From: Kiloniellaceae bacterium
GTDB taxonomy: Bacteria > Pseudomonadota > Alphaproteobacteria > Kiloniellales > Kiloniellaceae
DNA length: 64,000 nt
Assembly: GCA_021776195.1 (NCBI GenBank)
Contig: JAJFGK010000020.1
Coordinates: forward strand, 1 to 64,000
Reading direction: 5' to 3'
Positions 45,093-54,772 of this stretch are shown piece by piece. Position numbers and translations under genes: made by a program. Position 1 is the first letter of the stretch, and each line of letters begins with the position of its first letter. The notes beneath the pieces are model-generated. The model did no database searches and was not told the DNA's origin. It worked only from the letters and a program-made list of their open reading frames with translations.

Positions 45093-46541
45093 ATGAGGAC
45101 GCGAGGCGAAACCAGCGGTGTTTCCGGTGTGTCCAGGCGGACAAGAAAAATGTGGTGCGAAAAGCTGCGTTTTTGCCAACCGCTCTTGGCCGGTTTGTTG
45201 GCGGCCGCTGTCGTCGGCACGGCCACGTTGGGCGGCCCGGCCAGGGCCCAGTCGCTCGAGGATGCCCTTATTCAAACATACCTGTCCAACCCCACTTTGC
45301 GGGCGGCCCAGGCCGAACTGCGGACGGTCAATGAAAACGTTCCCCAGGCGCTGGCCGGTTTTCGTCCTCTGGTCAGCAGTGACGCCTCCACCGGTTATGG
45401 CTATACCGGAGTGGAGCAGCCGGTGAACAGCACCTCCGACCGGGTGCCGGCCGATGCCGAACTCTCCATCATCCAATCCCTTTACAGCGGTGGCCAGACC
45501 GTTGCGGCGATTGCCCGCGCCGAAAACGAAGTGCAGGCACAGCGCGCGTTTCTCAAAGCCACGGAGCAGTTGGTCCTGCTGCAGGCGGTCACGGCTTACC
45601 TGGACGTCTGGCGCGATCAATCGATCGTCGAGTTGAACAAGAGCAACGAAGCGGTGCTCGCACGGCAACTGGAGGCCTCGAGAGATCGCTTCGAAGTGGG
45701 CGAAATCACCCTGACCGACGTCGCGCAATCGGAGAGCCGCTTGGCTCTGGCCACGGCCGACCGGATTGCCGCGCAAGGCAATCTGAGCGCCAGCCAGGCG
45801 GTCTACGAGCGTGTCGTGGGCTCGCGGCCGGGGGAACTCGTGCAGCCGGCGCCCGTTGAGGGGATGGCCGCCAGCTTGAGAGAGCTGATCGAATTGTCGA
45901 TTCAAGATGACCCCGAGGTGGTCGCCGCCAACTTCCTCGAGCGCGCCGCCCGCAAGTCGATCGTCGAGGCCGAAGCCGAGTTTCTTCCGGAAGTGCGGCT
46001 GCGCGGCAATCTGCGCTATCAACACGAGTCGGGAAGCGCGAACTCCGAGAGCCACAGTGGCGAGATCCTGGCCGAGGTGGTCGTTCCGCTCTATCAGCAG
46101 GGGGCGGTGTCAAGTCAGGTTCGCGCGGCCAAACAGTTTGCCAGTCAGGCGCGATTCGAGATCGACGTGGCCCGGCTTCAGGCGCAAGAGGATGCGATCC
46201 AGGCCTGGGAAGGGCTGCAGACGGCGCGGGCACAGATCGAGTCTTTCGAAGCCGCGGTTCGCGCGACATCGATTGCGCTCGAGGGCGTGCGTCAGGAGAA
46301 CGCGGTCGGGGCCCGAACCGTGCTCGATATCCTCGATGCGGAGCAGGAGTTTCTCGACGCCCAGGTCGGCCAGGTGGGTGCCACCCGTGACGAACTGGTG
46401 GCCCGGTTTGCCGTCCTCGATGCCATGGGCAGATTGACGGCACGGGACATCGGCCTGCCGGTGGAGAGCTATGATCCTGATCTGGATTACTTCAAGGTCC
46501 GCGACAAGTGGTTCGGCACTGATGCGCCGGGCACCGAGTAA
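45093..46541 (+). CDS. tolC: TolC-family outer-membrane efflux/secretion channel
   Basis: 482 residues. Signal peptide region ending PARAQS, then two repeated halves of helical/strand pattern (LEDALIQTYLSNPTLRAAQA; LRELIELSIQDDPEVVAANF) as in TolC. It forms the trimeric channel used by type I secretion and RND or ABC efflux pumps. GGGGAG precedes ATG 45093; ATG 45150 is an alternative that shortens the unusually long basic lead. It could serve export of the RTX protein at 2-3025, though not genetically linked to it. Confidence 0.93.
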   Translation: MRTRGETSGVSGVSRRTRKMWCEKLRFCQPLLAGLLAAAVVGTATLGGPARAQSLEDALIQTYLSNPTLRAAQAELRTVNENVPQALAGFRPLVSSDASTGYGYTGVEQPVNSTSDRVPADAELSIIQSLYSGGQTVAAIARAENEVQAQRAFLKATEQLVLLQAVTAYLDVWRDQSIVELNKSNEAVLARQLEASRDRFEVGEITLTDVAQSESRLALATADRIAAQGNLSASQAVYERVVGSRPGELVQPAPVEGMAASLRELIELSIQDDPEVVAANFLERAARKSIVEAEAEFLPEVRLRGNLRYQHESGSANSESHSGEILAEVVVPLYQQGAVSSQVRAAKQFASQARFEIDVARLQAQEDAIQAWEGLQTARAQIESFEAAVRATSIALEGVRQENAVGARTVLDILDAEQEFLDAQVGQVGATRDELVARFAVLDAMGRLTARDIGLPVESYDPDLDYFKVRDKWFGTDAPGTE

Positions 46542-46558
46542 TGCACCATCGCGCATCG

Positions 46559-46579
46559 GAAGAATGAAAGTCTTCTTTT
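46559..46579 (+). terminator. Weak hairpin with T tract after tolC
   Basis: GAAGA (46559-46563) pairs with TCTTC (46571-46575) across a 7-nt loop, followed by four T. The 5-bp stem is weak, so this may only attenuate read-through into popZ. Confidence 0.3.
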
Positions 46580-46649
46580 GCAATTGCAGTGGAATTGTTA
46601 AGAATATTACTCTAATTGGGTCATATCATTGTGTCTGGGGCTTTGAGAC

Positions 46650-47252
46650 ATGAGCGAGGCTGACGGCCAAAACGAACCCTCCATGGAAGAAATCCTGGCG
46701 TCGATCCGCCGGATTATCTCTGATGAGGATGCCGAGGCCGAGGATGCCGCCCAAGAGGCTGCCCCGGCGGAAGCGGCCGCCCCGACAGAAGAGGCTGCCC
46801 CGGAAGAAGCGGCTGCGGAAGAGGACGACACGCTCGAGCTGACCGAGTTGGTCGAGGAAGAGGCCGCCCCGGAGCCCGAACCGGAGCCCGAACCGGAACC
46901 CGAGCCGGAACCCGAGCCCGAGCCGGAACCCGAGCCCGAAATCGACGATATCGAGCTGGCTGGCGATGAGCCGGAGGCACCGGACGATGCGGCCGAGGCC
47001 CCGAGCGATAGTTTTCTCGAAGACGCGACCACCACCGCCGCCACGGCCTCTTTGGCCAGCGTGGTGGGCCAAATCAACGCGGAAAGATCAGCCGCGTCTT
47101 CCGGCGTGTTCGCACGCAGTCTGGAGGAGGTAGTACGCGACGCTTTGACGCCGCAACTGAAGGTCTGGCTGGACCGCCACCTTCCTGACCTGGTGGAACG
47201 TATCGTCAGGGAGGAGATTAAAAAGATGGTGCGCCGCGTCGAGGACAGCTAG
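46650..47252 (+). CDS. popZ: PopZ/DUF2497 polar-organising protein
   Basis: 200 residues in the PopZ plan. Conserved N-terminal helix EPSMEEILASIRRIISDE binds partner proteins; a long acidic, disordered middle includes about eleven EP dipeptides (46871-46940); the C-terminal helices (LEEVVRDALTPQLKVWLDRH to the end) oligomerise it. PopZ forms a polar microdomain that anchors the chromosome origin and cell-cycle proteins in alphaproteobacteria. The position between tolC and valS is typical. Its upstream region is AT-rich. Confidence 0.92.
   Translation: MSEADGQNEPSMEEILASIRRIISDEDAEAEDAAQEAAPAEAAAPTEEAAPEEAAAEEDDTLELTELVEEEAAPEPEPEPEPEPEPEPEPEPEPEPEIDDIELAGDEPEAPDDAAEAPSDSFLEDATTTAATASLASVVGQINAERSAASSGVFARSLEEVVRDALTPQLKVWLDRHLPDLVERIVREEIKKMVRRVEDS
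46871..46940 (+). repeat. Glu-Pro codon repeat inside popZ
   Basis: Imperfect 6-bp units (GAGCCC, GAACCG, GAGCCG) encode an uninterrupted Glu-Pro dipeptide run in the disordered linker. Codon mixing limits slippage, yet any length change would stay in frame. Confidence 0.85.
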
Positions 47253-47332
47253 AACACCGCCGATCGAGCCATAACCCGTCGGCGATCCGCACCGTCGATC
47301 GTCACATCAATACTTGCGAGGAACGGCCAGCG

Positions 47333-49990
47333 ATGCTGGAGAAAACTTTCCGTCCGAGTGACGTAGAGGCCAAGCACTATTCGCGTTGGGAAGAAAGCGG
47401 TGCCTTTGGCGCCGATGTCAATTCCAACGAAAAGCCCTATGTGATCATGATCCCGCCGCCCAACGTCACGGGCATTCTGCACATCGGTCACGCCTTGACC
47501 TTCACGGTCCAGGACACGCTGATCCGCTATCACCGGATGAAGGGCCACGACACGCTCTGGCAGCCCGGCACCGATCATGCCGGCATCGCGACGCAGATGG
47601 TGGTCGAGCGCCAGTTGGGCGAGGAAGGGCAAAGCCGGCACGATCTGGGTCGGGAGAAGTTTCTCGAGCGGGTCTGGGAGTGGAAGACGAAGTCCGGCGG
47701 GACCATCACCCGCCAACTGCGCCGCCTGGGCGCGTCGCCGGACTGGCAGCGCGAGCGCTTTACCATGGACGAGGGTCTGTCCAAGGCGGTGCTCAAGGTC
47801 TTCGTGCAGCTCTACAAGGAAGGTTTGATCTACAAGGATCAGCGACTGGTCAATTGGGATCCCAAGTTACATACCGCGATCTCGGACCTCGAGGTCCAGC
47901 AGCGCGACGTGAAGGGGCATCTCTGGCACATCCGCTATCCCATCGAGGGCGAGAAGGACCGCTTCCTGGTGGTCGCCACGACCCGCCCCGAGACCATGCT
48001 GGGAGACAGTGGCGTGGCGGTGCACCCCGACGACGACCGCTACCGCGATCTGGTCGGCAAGCGCTGTCTCTTGCCGCTGGTCGGGCGCGCCCTGCCGATC
48101 GTGGCCGACGACTATGTCGACCCGCAGACCGGGTCTGGCGCGGTCAAGATGACCCCGGCGCACGACTTCAACGACTTCGAGGTCGGCCGGCGCCACGACC
48201 TGGAGCAGATCAATATTTTCGATGCCGATGCCCGGATCAACGACAACGCCCCGGAAAAGTACCGCGGCCTCGATCGCTTCGCGGCGCGCGAGGCGGTGGT
48301 CGCCGACCTGGAGGCCCTGGGTCTGATCGAGGGGGTCGAGGACCATGCCCACAAGGTCCCCCATGGCGACCGCGGCGGCGTGCCCATCGAACCCTGGCTC
48401 ACGGAGCAGTGGTACGTCGATGCCGCGACCCTGGCCAAGCCGGCAATCGAGGCGGTCGAGACCGACAAGACGGTTTTCGTGCCCCGGCGGTGGGAGAACA
48501 CCTACTTCGAATGGATGCGCAACATCCAGCCCTGGTGTATTTCGCGCCAGCTCTGGTGGGGTCACCAGATCCCGGCCTGGTACGGCCCCGACGGCACGGT
48601 CTTCGTCGAGGAAACCGAGGCCGCGGCGCTGACCGCCGCCGCGGCGCACTATGGCAAGCCGACGGCGCTGGAGCGCGATCCCGATGTCCTGGACACCTGG
48701 TTCTCCTCCGCCCTCTGGCCCTTCTCAACCCTTGGCTGGCCGGAAGAGGCGCCCGAGGTGGCGCGCTACTACCCCGGCGATGTCCTGGTCACCGGCTTCG
48801 ATATCATCTTCTTCTGGGTCGCCCGCATGATGATGATGGGCATTCACTTCATGGGCGAGGTGCCGTTCCACACGGTCTACATCCACGGACTGGTCCGCGC
48901 CGCGGACGGCCAGAAGATGTCGAAGTCCAAGAACAACATGATCGATCCGCTGGAGATCATCGACGAGTTCGGCGCCGATGCGATCCGCTTCACCCTGGCG
49001 GCGCTGTCGATTCCGGCGGGCCAGGACGTCAAGCTGAGCCAGTCGCGCATCGAGGGCTATCGCAATTTCGCGACCAAGCTGTGGAATGCCGCGCGCATGG
49101 CGGAAATGAACGAGGCGCGCTGGCGGGCGGACTTCGATCCGGCCGGGGTCGCCACGCCGCTCAACCGCTGGATCGTCTCGGCCGTGGCCGGACTGGGACG
49201 GCGGCTCGATGACTTCTTCGAGGGCTACCGCCTGAACGATATCACCAACGAACTCTACCACTTCGTCTGGCATTCCTTTTGCGACTGGTATCTGGAGTTC
49301 GCCAAGCCGGTTCTGACCGGCCCGGACGGAGCGGCCAAGACCGAAACCCAGGCGACGCTGGCCTGGACCCTGGGCCAGATCCTGCATCTGCTGCATCCGG
49401 TGATGCCCTTCATCACCGAGGAGCTTTGGGAACATCTGGCCGGAGAGGCGGCGGGCGGCCCGCTGATCACGGGGCAGTGGCCGAGCTATGGCGACGAGCT
49501 GCTGGAGACAAGCGCGACCGCCGAAATGGAATGGGTCATCGCCCTGGTCTTCGAAGTCCGCGCCGTCCGCTCGGCGATGAACGTGCCGCCGGCGGAAAAG
49601 ATCGCCTTGAAGGTCAAGGACGCGGCGCCCGAGGCACGGGCCCGACTGGCCAGCCACAGCGGCCTGATCGAACGCCTGGCGCGCGTGCTGCCGCCCGAGG
49701 AGATGGCCGGCGAGCCCGGCCTTGGCGACATCCCGGTCCTGGCCGAGGGCGCGACCTTCGTGTTGCCCCTGGGGGCGGTGATCGACGTGGCGGCCGAGGC
49801 CCAGCGCATGAAGAAGGCGGTCTCGGACGAGGAAAAGGAAATCGCCAAGATCGAAAAGAAGCTCGGCAACGCGCAGTTCCTGGCAAAAGCGCCAGACGAG
49901 GTCGTCGAGGAGCAGAAGACCCGGCTGGCCGCCGCCAAGGACACACACGCCCGCCTGAACGCCGCCCTGGCGCGTCTGCAGACCGGCTAG
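47333..49990 (+). CDS. valS: Valyl-tRNA synthetase
   Basis: 885 residues. Class I signature HIGH at 50-53 (PNVTGILHIGHAL), the CP1 editing domain in the middle (TTRPETMLGD), KMSKS at 528-532, the anticodon domain and a C-terminal coiled-coil arm (EAQRMKKAVSDEEKEIAKIE). Charges tRNA-Val in the cytoplasm. It starts 80 bp after popZ; no T-box or leader element is visible. Confidence 0.97.
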   Translation: MLEKTFRPSDVEAKHYSRWEESGAFGADVNSNEKPYVIMIPPPNVTGILHIGHALTFTVQDTLIRYHRMKGHDTLWQPGTDHAGIATQMVVERQLGEEGQSRHDLGREKFLERVWEWKTKSGGTITRQLRRLGASPDWQRERFTMDEGLSKAVLKVFVQLYKEGLIYKDQRLVNWDPKLHTAISDLEVQQRDVKGHLWHIRYPIEGEKDRFLVVATTRPETMLGDSGVAVHPDDDRYRDLVGKRCLLPLVGRALPIVADDYVDPQTGSGAVKMTPAHDFNDFEVGRRHDLEQINIFDADARINDNAPEKYRGLDRFAAREAVVADLEALGLIEGVEDHAHKVPHGDRGGVPIEPWLTEQWYVDAATLAKPAIEAVETDKTVFVPRRWENTYFEWMRNIQPWCISRQLWWGHQIPAWYGPDGTVFVEETEAAALTAAAAHYGKPTALERDPDVLDTWFSSALWPFSTLGWPEEAPEVARYYPGDVLVTGFDIIFFWVARMMMMGIHFMGEVPFHTVYIHGLVRAADGQKMSKSKNNMIDPLEIIDEFGADAIRFTLAALSIPAGQDVKLSQSRIEGYRNFATKLWNAARMAEMNEARWRADFDPAGVATPLNRWIVSAVAGLGRRLDDFFEGYRLNDITNELYHFVWHSFCDWYLEFAKPVLTGPDGAAKTETQATLAWTLGQILHLLHPVMPFITEELWEHLAGEAAGGPLITGQWPSYGDELLETSATAEMEWVIALVFEVRAVRSAMNVPPAEKIALKVKDAAPEARARLASHSGLIERLARVLPPEEMAGEPGLGDIPVLAEGATFVLPLGAVIDVAAEAQRMKKAVSDEEKEIAKIEKKLGNAQFLAKAPDEVVEEQKTRLAAAKDTHARLNAALARLQTG

Positions 49991-50170
49991 AGCCGCGTTC
50001 GCCACGATTCGCTTTCGTCCCCCGGGCTGTGAACCCCTTCACAATCTCCGGGGCGGCGGCGCCTTGCAAAATACCCTATCAGTTCGCAGGTCAAATGGAC
50101 CGCCCGTTGCCGTGGCATCCGTCATCGCATCGCGGGCGGCTTCGAGAACCGGAAGCGAAAGGGTGCGGCC

Positions 50171-52888
50171 ATGGCCGGCGGCAAAGGATTTATGGCGCTT
50201 TGGAGTATCGGCGACCCTTGCGAGGGCAAGCCCGACCAGCAGTCCAAGGATTGCAAGGAGGCCTTTTCCAAGGACCTGGCCGAGGTCGCCGAAACCCTGC
50301 GCCAGTTGGTCGGCCTGGGCAGCGAAGAGGTGCGGTCCAATCTCGCCAAGCAGCAAGACAAGGCCATCGGCGTCTATCAGAAGGTTCAGGGTGCCAACGA
50401 TTCGGCACAGCCGGAGAAGGCTGAAAAGAACACCGGCAAGCTGCTGGACTGGACCGCCAAGCTGAAACAGGACGCCTTGTCGATGCTCGACAAGGCAAAG
50501 GCCGCCTACGATGAGTGGATGACCTACGCCGCGCTCCATCACGAAACCACGGAGCGGGTCGAGCAGCTCGACAAGGGCAAACATCCAAAGGCGCCGGCCT
50601 TTCTCAAGGCCCTGGAGCGGATCGACGGATTTGTCGCCGACAGCAAATGGCACGAGGCCAAGGTAGGGCTGGAAGCGCTCGCCGCGAAGGTCGGAGAAGC
50701 GCTGGATACGTTTCTGGCCGATCAAAAGCTATGGGAGGTGGAGTGCGCCGAGGCCCGCGACGCCCTGATGGAGCTCATGAAAGAGGTCGAGGCCATCACG
50801 GTCCTGCCCAAGCCGCTGGCGGGCCAACGCGTCCAGTTGAAAAAGCGCAACGGCACCATCCAACCGCTGGTCAAGGACGGGCTGTTCGAAGTCGCCATGG
50901 AGGCGGCCGACAGTCTCGCCGACGCCTGCGACACGTTTTTGGAGGAATACAAGGCCTGGCTCGCGTTGCAGGAGGAGTACGAGAAGCTCGAGTCAGAACT
51001 GCGGCCCAGAATCACGCAGGCCTTGAATGCCGATGCCTTCAACGAGGAACTGCGGACCGAGCAGAAGCTCATCGACAAGACCAACTCCAACATGGTCAAC
51101 CAGGCCAAGGCCCTGGATTTCAAGACCACCCTGATCATGGCCAAGGACATGTCGGGGCGGCTCGACAACTTCGAAATGCGTTTGGCAGCGCTCGGCGATC
51201 AGGCCGGCGTGATCCCGTACTATGAGGCGATGAAGTCGCCGATCGCCAATGCCTTGGCCGCCCCCGATACCAAGGTCCTGGCGCCCTACCGTGCGGCGCT
51301 GGAGGCCGAGTGCGGTGCTATCGAGTCGGCAATCCTGGCCGAGGAGTTCGGCGAAGCCGGCGCCTGCCTCATTCCTCTCGACGAGGCGCTGGTCGCCTTC
51401 CAACGGGCCCAGACCGCGTTTGACAACAAGATCAAAGAGATCGAATCGCTGATCGACAACGCGCATGTCCTGCTGGAAGACGACATGACCCGGGCTGCCA
51501 TCGAAAGCTTGTCGGAAGACGAACTGCAAAGCCTGCCGGGCGCCCTGCGCGGCAAGCTGATGAAGATCCTGAAGACCGGCATCATCATGCCGGAGGACAA
51601 GGCGGCCCAGGCGCGCCTGGCCGAGACCACGCCGGAAGACAAGAAAGACCACGGCAAGGAGCTCGCCGCGGCGCAAAAGCGCTACCAGGATCTGCTGAAG
51701 GTTCCCAAGGAAAAGCGCGAGAGGCTGAAGGAACAGCTCGGCGATCTGAAGGACCATCTGGCGATCGCGGAGAAATACCACAAGGAAGGCGACCACAGCC
51801 TGGTCGGCGAGTGGCTCATCGATATCAACGAGGATTTCGACGAGGCCCACGCCATTCTGGATCTGTTGACCGGCTACCCCGATGAAAAGTCGCTGAAGGC
51901 GGTGCTGGACAACCGCGAGGGCGCCGAGGCGCTGGACAAGATTATCAAGGGGCTGCCCGACAACACGCCGCAACAGGCCTTTCGCGCCGCCATCGAGGCG
52001 CGCTTCGGCAAGGAGGTCGAGCTCTGGGACACGCCGGCTGACTACGACGAACTGAATGCCACCGACGACAAGTCGATGAAGGCCACATACGAGGCGCTGG
52101 AGCTACTTCCCGATTGGCAGGTCGAAGGCAACGACCGCTTCGACAAGTTCGTGCGCTTTGCCGATAAAAAGAAGAAGACCTCCTACTACCGGCCCGGCCA
52201 GGACCAGGTCGAAGTGGCTTGCCGCGGGGCCAGCACGCCGTTCCTCGAAAAGGGTTGGGTGAACCCGAAAGACGAGGGCGTGCCTTCGGACTATCAGCGC
52301 AACCCGCACGCCCAGGACGCGCCGATCTATACCTTCACCACGCTCCACGAGGTCGGTCATGCCGTCGATGCCAAGGCGGCCTACATGGACAAGAATCAAG
52401 GAAAAGACCAGTTGGGCGGCTGGAAAGAATACGGATCGAACCCGTCGGTCATCGCAGAAATCGCGGCGGATCACTTCGGCTACGACAGCGGCCACATTCT
52501 CGACATGCTGAACCACAAGGAGCGCAAGGCGGCGAAGTTTCCCAAGCCACCGAGCAAGGACGAGGCCGCGGTCAAGGCCTGGAAGGATGCCTACGACAAG
52601 GCCCGGATCTGGTGCGAGGCGATCAGCGATCCGGACAAGAACGGGCTCTGGTGGTCGGCCAGCAGGTCCAAGAAGCATGCGATCGGCGGCCGCGTCTATC
52701 ACAAGGCCTACAGTTCCTCATGGGTCAGCTACAACCTTGCGGCCCGCAGCCAGGGCATCACCCGCTACCAGTTCCGGGCGCCAGGCGAGTGGTTCGCCGA
52801 GATCTATGCGGCCTTCTACATGGGCCAGCTCAAGAGCTCGAACCCCCACAACAAATGGCTGCGCGCGCTCGAAAAGCCGCCCGCCTAA
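50171..52888 (+). CDS. Large coiled-coil protein with C-terminal zinc-metalloprotease-like domain
   Basis: 905 residues, no signal peptide or membrane segment. Residues about 20-600 are highly charged and helical with repeated Lys/Glu-rich stretches (KDALMELMKEVEAITVLPK type), consistent with a long coiled coil. The C-terminal domain has HEVGH at 726-730, the zincin HExxH motif, and E873 or E877 in GEWFAEIYAAFY as a possible third ligand; WWSASRSKKHAIGGRVYH lies between. Such glutamate-zincin ends are known in toxins and effectors. GAAAGGG 7 nt upstream supports ATG 50171. Family not recognised; an effector, a self-processing scaffold or an intracellular protease are all open. The CpXC gene follows by 33 bp. 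Confidence 0.8.
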   Translation: MAGGKGFMALWSIGDPCEGKPDQQSKDCKEAFSKDLAEVAETLRQLVGLGSEEVRSNLAKQQDKAIGVYQKVQGANDSAQPEKAEKNTGKLLDWTAKLKQDALSMLDKAKAAYDEWMTYAALHHETTERVEQLDKGKHPKAPAFLKALERIDGFVADSKWHEAKVGLEALAAKVGEALDTFLADQKLWEVECAEARDALMELMKEVEAITVLPKPLAGQRVQLKKRNGTIQPLVKDGLFEVAMEAADSLADACDTFLEEYKAWLALQEEYEKLESELRPRITQALNADAFNEELRTEQKLIDKTNSNMVNQAKALDFKTTLIMAKDMSGRLDNFEMRLAALGDQAGVIPYYEAMKSPIANALAAPDTKVLAPYRAALEAECGAIESAILAEEFGEAGACLIPLDEALVAFQRAQTAFDNKIKEIESLIDNAHVLLEDDMTRAAIESLSEDELQSLPGALRGKLMKILKTGIIMPEDKAAQARLAETTPEDKKDHGKELAAAQKRYQDLLKVPKEKRERLKEQLGDLKDHLAIAEKYHKEGDHSLVGEWLIDINEDFDEAHAILDLLTGYPDEKSLKAVLDNREGAEALDKIIKGLPDNTPQQAFRAAIEARFGKEVELWDTPADYDELNATDDKSMKATYEALELLPDWQVEGNDRFDKFVRFADKKKKTSYYRPGQDQVEVACRGASTPFLEKGWVNPKDEGVPSDYQRNPHAQDAPIYTFTTLHEVGHAVDAKAAYMDKNQGKDQLGGWKEYGSNPSVIAEIAADHFGYDSGHILDMLNHKERKAAKFPKPPSKDEAAVKAWKDAYDKARIWCEAISDPDKNGLWWSASRSKKHAIGGRVYHKAYSSSWVSYNLAARSQGITRYQFRAPGEWFAEIYAAFYMGQLKSSNPHNKWLRALEKPPA

Positions 52889-52921
52889 CAGCCGCCAACT
52901 CCAGAGATCAGGATCGAAACG

Positions 52922-53611
52922 ATGTCCATATTTCGCAACCAGACCGTCGCCTGTCCGTCCTGCGGCAGCGATGTCAGCTTCGAGGTGGTCTTCTCGGTCA
53001 ACGCCGATCGGCGCCCAGACCTGCGCGACGAGATCATCGCGCGGCGGTTTCAGGAGGAAACCTGTGGCCAGTGCAAGACGGCCTTCCGACTGGAGCCGCA
53101 GTTGACCTACTACGACCTCCGGCGCGGTCAGTGGCTGGCCGTTCAACCGATCACCGAGAAAGGAAACTGGGCCGCGCGCGAGCAGGAATGCCGGGAGATT
53201 TACGAGCAGGCCTACGGCGAGAAAGCGTCGGATGCCGCCCGCGCCCTGGGCGAGGGCATCACACCGCGCTTGGTCTTCGGTTGGGCGGCCTTTCGCGAGA
53301 AACTCATTGTTGCCGAGGCCGGTCTGGACGACCGTTGCCTGGAGCGGCTCAAGCTGGCCCTGCTGCGCTGCCTGCCCCGCTTGCCCTGGGGTCAGACCGC
53401 CGAACTGCGCCTCGTCGAAGTGAAAGGCGGCAAGTTGGCCCTGGCCTGGATCGAAGCCTGGAAGGACGCGGCCGTCGAGGTCCTGGAAGTGGATCGCGCG
53501 CTCTATGACCAGATGGCGGACACCAGGGGGGCCTGGGCCGGCCTCATGAGCGAATCCGAGGCCGCCTTCTACGTCGATATGGAGCGCCAGATTTTCGCGC
53601 AGGCCGCCTAG
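52922..53611 (+). CDS. CpXC-domain protein
   Basis: 229 residues. Two CPxC-type pairs, C11/C14 (ACPSCGS) and C48/C51 (TCGQCKT), flank a beta region, as in the CpXC domain, and probably bind zinc. The rest is mixed alpha/beta with no known domain. Encoded 33 bp after the coiled-coil zincin and likely co-translated. A chaperone, immunity or regulator role for that protein is inference from position alone. Confidence 0.82.
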   Translation: MSIFRNQTVACPSCGSDVSFEVVFSVNADRRPDLRDEIIARRFQEETCGQCKTAFRLEPQLTYYDLRRGQWLAVQPITEKGNWAAREQECREIYEQAYGEKASDAARALGEGITPRLVFGWAAFREKLIVAEAGLDDRCLERLKLALLRCLPRLPWGQTAELRLVEVKGGKLALAWIEAWKDAAVEVLEVDRALYDQMADTRGAWAGLMSESEAAFYVDMERQIFAQAA

Positions 53612-53613
53612 AT

Positions 53614-54756
53614 TTAACCCCGGTAGGCCTCCAGCGCGGTGAGCAGTGCCTCGCTGTCGCTGGCTTCGTTGTAGATCGCCGCCGAGACCCGCAGCCAGTT
53701 GCGGCCCTGAATCTCGTTGACCGAGACCACGACGTCGTGCCGCGCGTCCAGGGCCATGGCGATCTGCTTGGGGTCACCGTCGAAGCCGTCGGGGAGACGC
53801 AGGGTCGCCATCGAGCCCATCATCGCAGCCGGGCCGGACAGGGGTTCTCCCAGGGCGCCGGAGAGCCTCGCGCCCATGGCCAGCGCCAAGGCCTGGCCCC
53901 GTTGTCGCAGGGCTGGCCCGCCCATGGCCTCGTGCCAGTCGAGTGCCGCGGTCACCGAGAGCCAGGCACTGGGATCGCGGGTGCCGGTCCAGTCGAACTC
54001 GGCCCGGTATCCCAGCCCGTAGCCGTGGGAGATGATCACCGGATGCAAATGATCCTGCCTGGCCGGCGCGGTCCAAAGAAAGCCGCAGCCGCGCGGGGCG
54101 CAGAGCCACTTGTGGCCATTGCCGACATACCAGTCGACCCCGAGCGCCGGAATATCCAGGTCGAGCATGCCCGGGGCATGGGCGCCGTCGACGAAGAGGG
54201 CGACATCCGCTCGCCGGCAGCGCGCGGCAATTTCGGCAACGGGCAGGATCAGGCCCGAGCGGGAAGTGACATGGTCGATGAAGACCGCCTTGGTGCGCGG
54301 CCCGATCCGCGCCTCCAGGACCGCCACCACGGCTGCCGGGTCGGGGACCGGGATCGGCAGGGCGATCTCTTCGATTTCAACTCCCCGCCGCCCGGCGTGA
54401 TGCCGCAAGGCCTGACGCACGGCGTTGTAAACCTCGCCGGTCGCCAGCAGATGGTCGCCGGGCTCCAGGACGAGAGAGGCGATGACGGCGTTGGCGCCGG
54501 CCGTGGCATTGTCGACGAAGACCCAGTCGTCGCCTCGGCCGCCGAACGCCGCGGCGACCCGCCTGGCGGCCTCCCGCAGCAGGTCCGGCAGTTCGGCCCG
54601 CATGAAGCCGGTCGGGTTGCGCTCGATGCGTTCGCGCCAGCCGGCCTGCGCCGCGGTCAGGGCCAGGGGCACGGCGCCATAGGAGCCATGATTGAGATGC
54701 GTCTTGCCGCTGTCCAACGCGAAGTCGGCAAGGCGCAGGTGGCCATAGTCGATCAT
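53614..54756 (-). CDS. Class V PLP aminotransferase family protein
   Basis: 380 residues. HLNHGSYGAVP near the N-terminus, VDNATAGANAVIAS, VDGAHAPGM and the PLP lysine in GNGHKWLCAPRG fit the isopenicillin-N epimerase/cysteine desulfurase-like group. It could act as an epimerase, desulfurase or lyase; substrate unknown. It converges with the CpXC gene (2 bp between stops) and is the second gene after the DDAH-like one, 16 bp apart. Confidence 0.88.
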   Translation of the reverse strand: MIDYGHLRLADFALDSGKTHLNHGSYGAVPLALTAAQAGWRERIERNPTGFMRAELPDLLREAARRVAAAFGGRGDDWVFVDNATAGANAVIASLVLEPGDHLLATGEVYNAVRQALRHHAGRRGVEIEEIALPIPVPDPAAVVAVLEARIGPRTKAVFIDHVTSRSGLILPVAEIAARCRRADVALFVDGAHAPGMLDLDIPALGVDWYVGNGHKWLCAPRGCGFLWTAPARQDHLHPVIISHGYGLGYRAEFDWTGTRDPSAWLSVTAALDWHEAMGGPALRQRGQALALAMGARLSGALGEPLSGPAAMMGSMATLRLPDGFDGDPKQIAMALDARHDVVVSVNEIQGRNWLRVSAAIYNEASDSEALLTALEAYRG

Positions 54757-54772
54757 CGCTCGGTCTCCCAGA

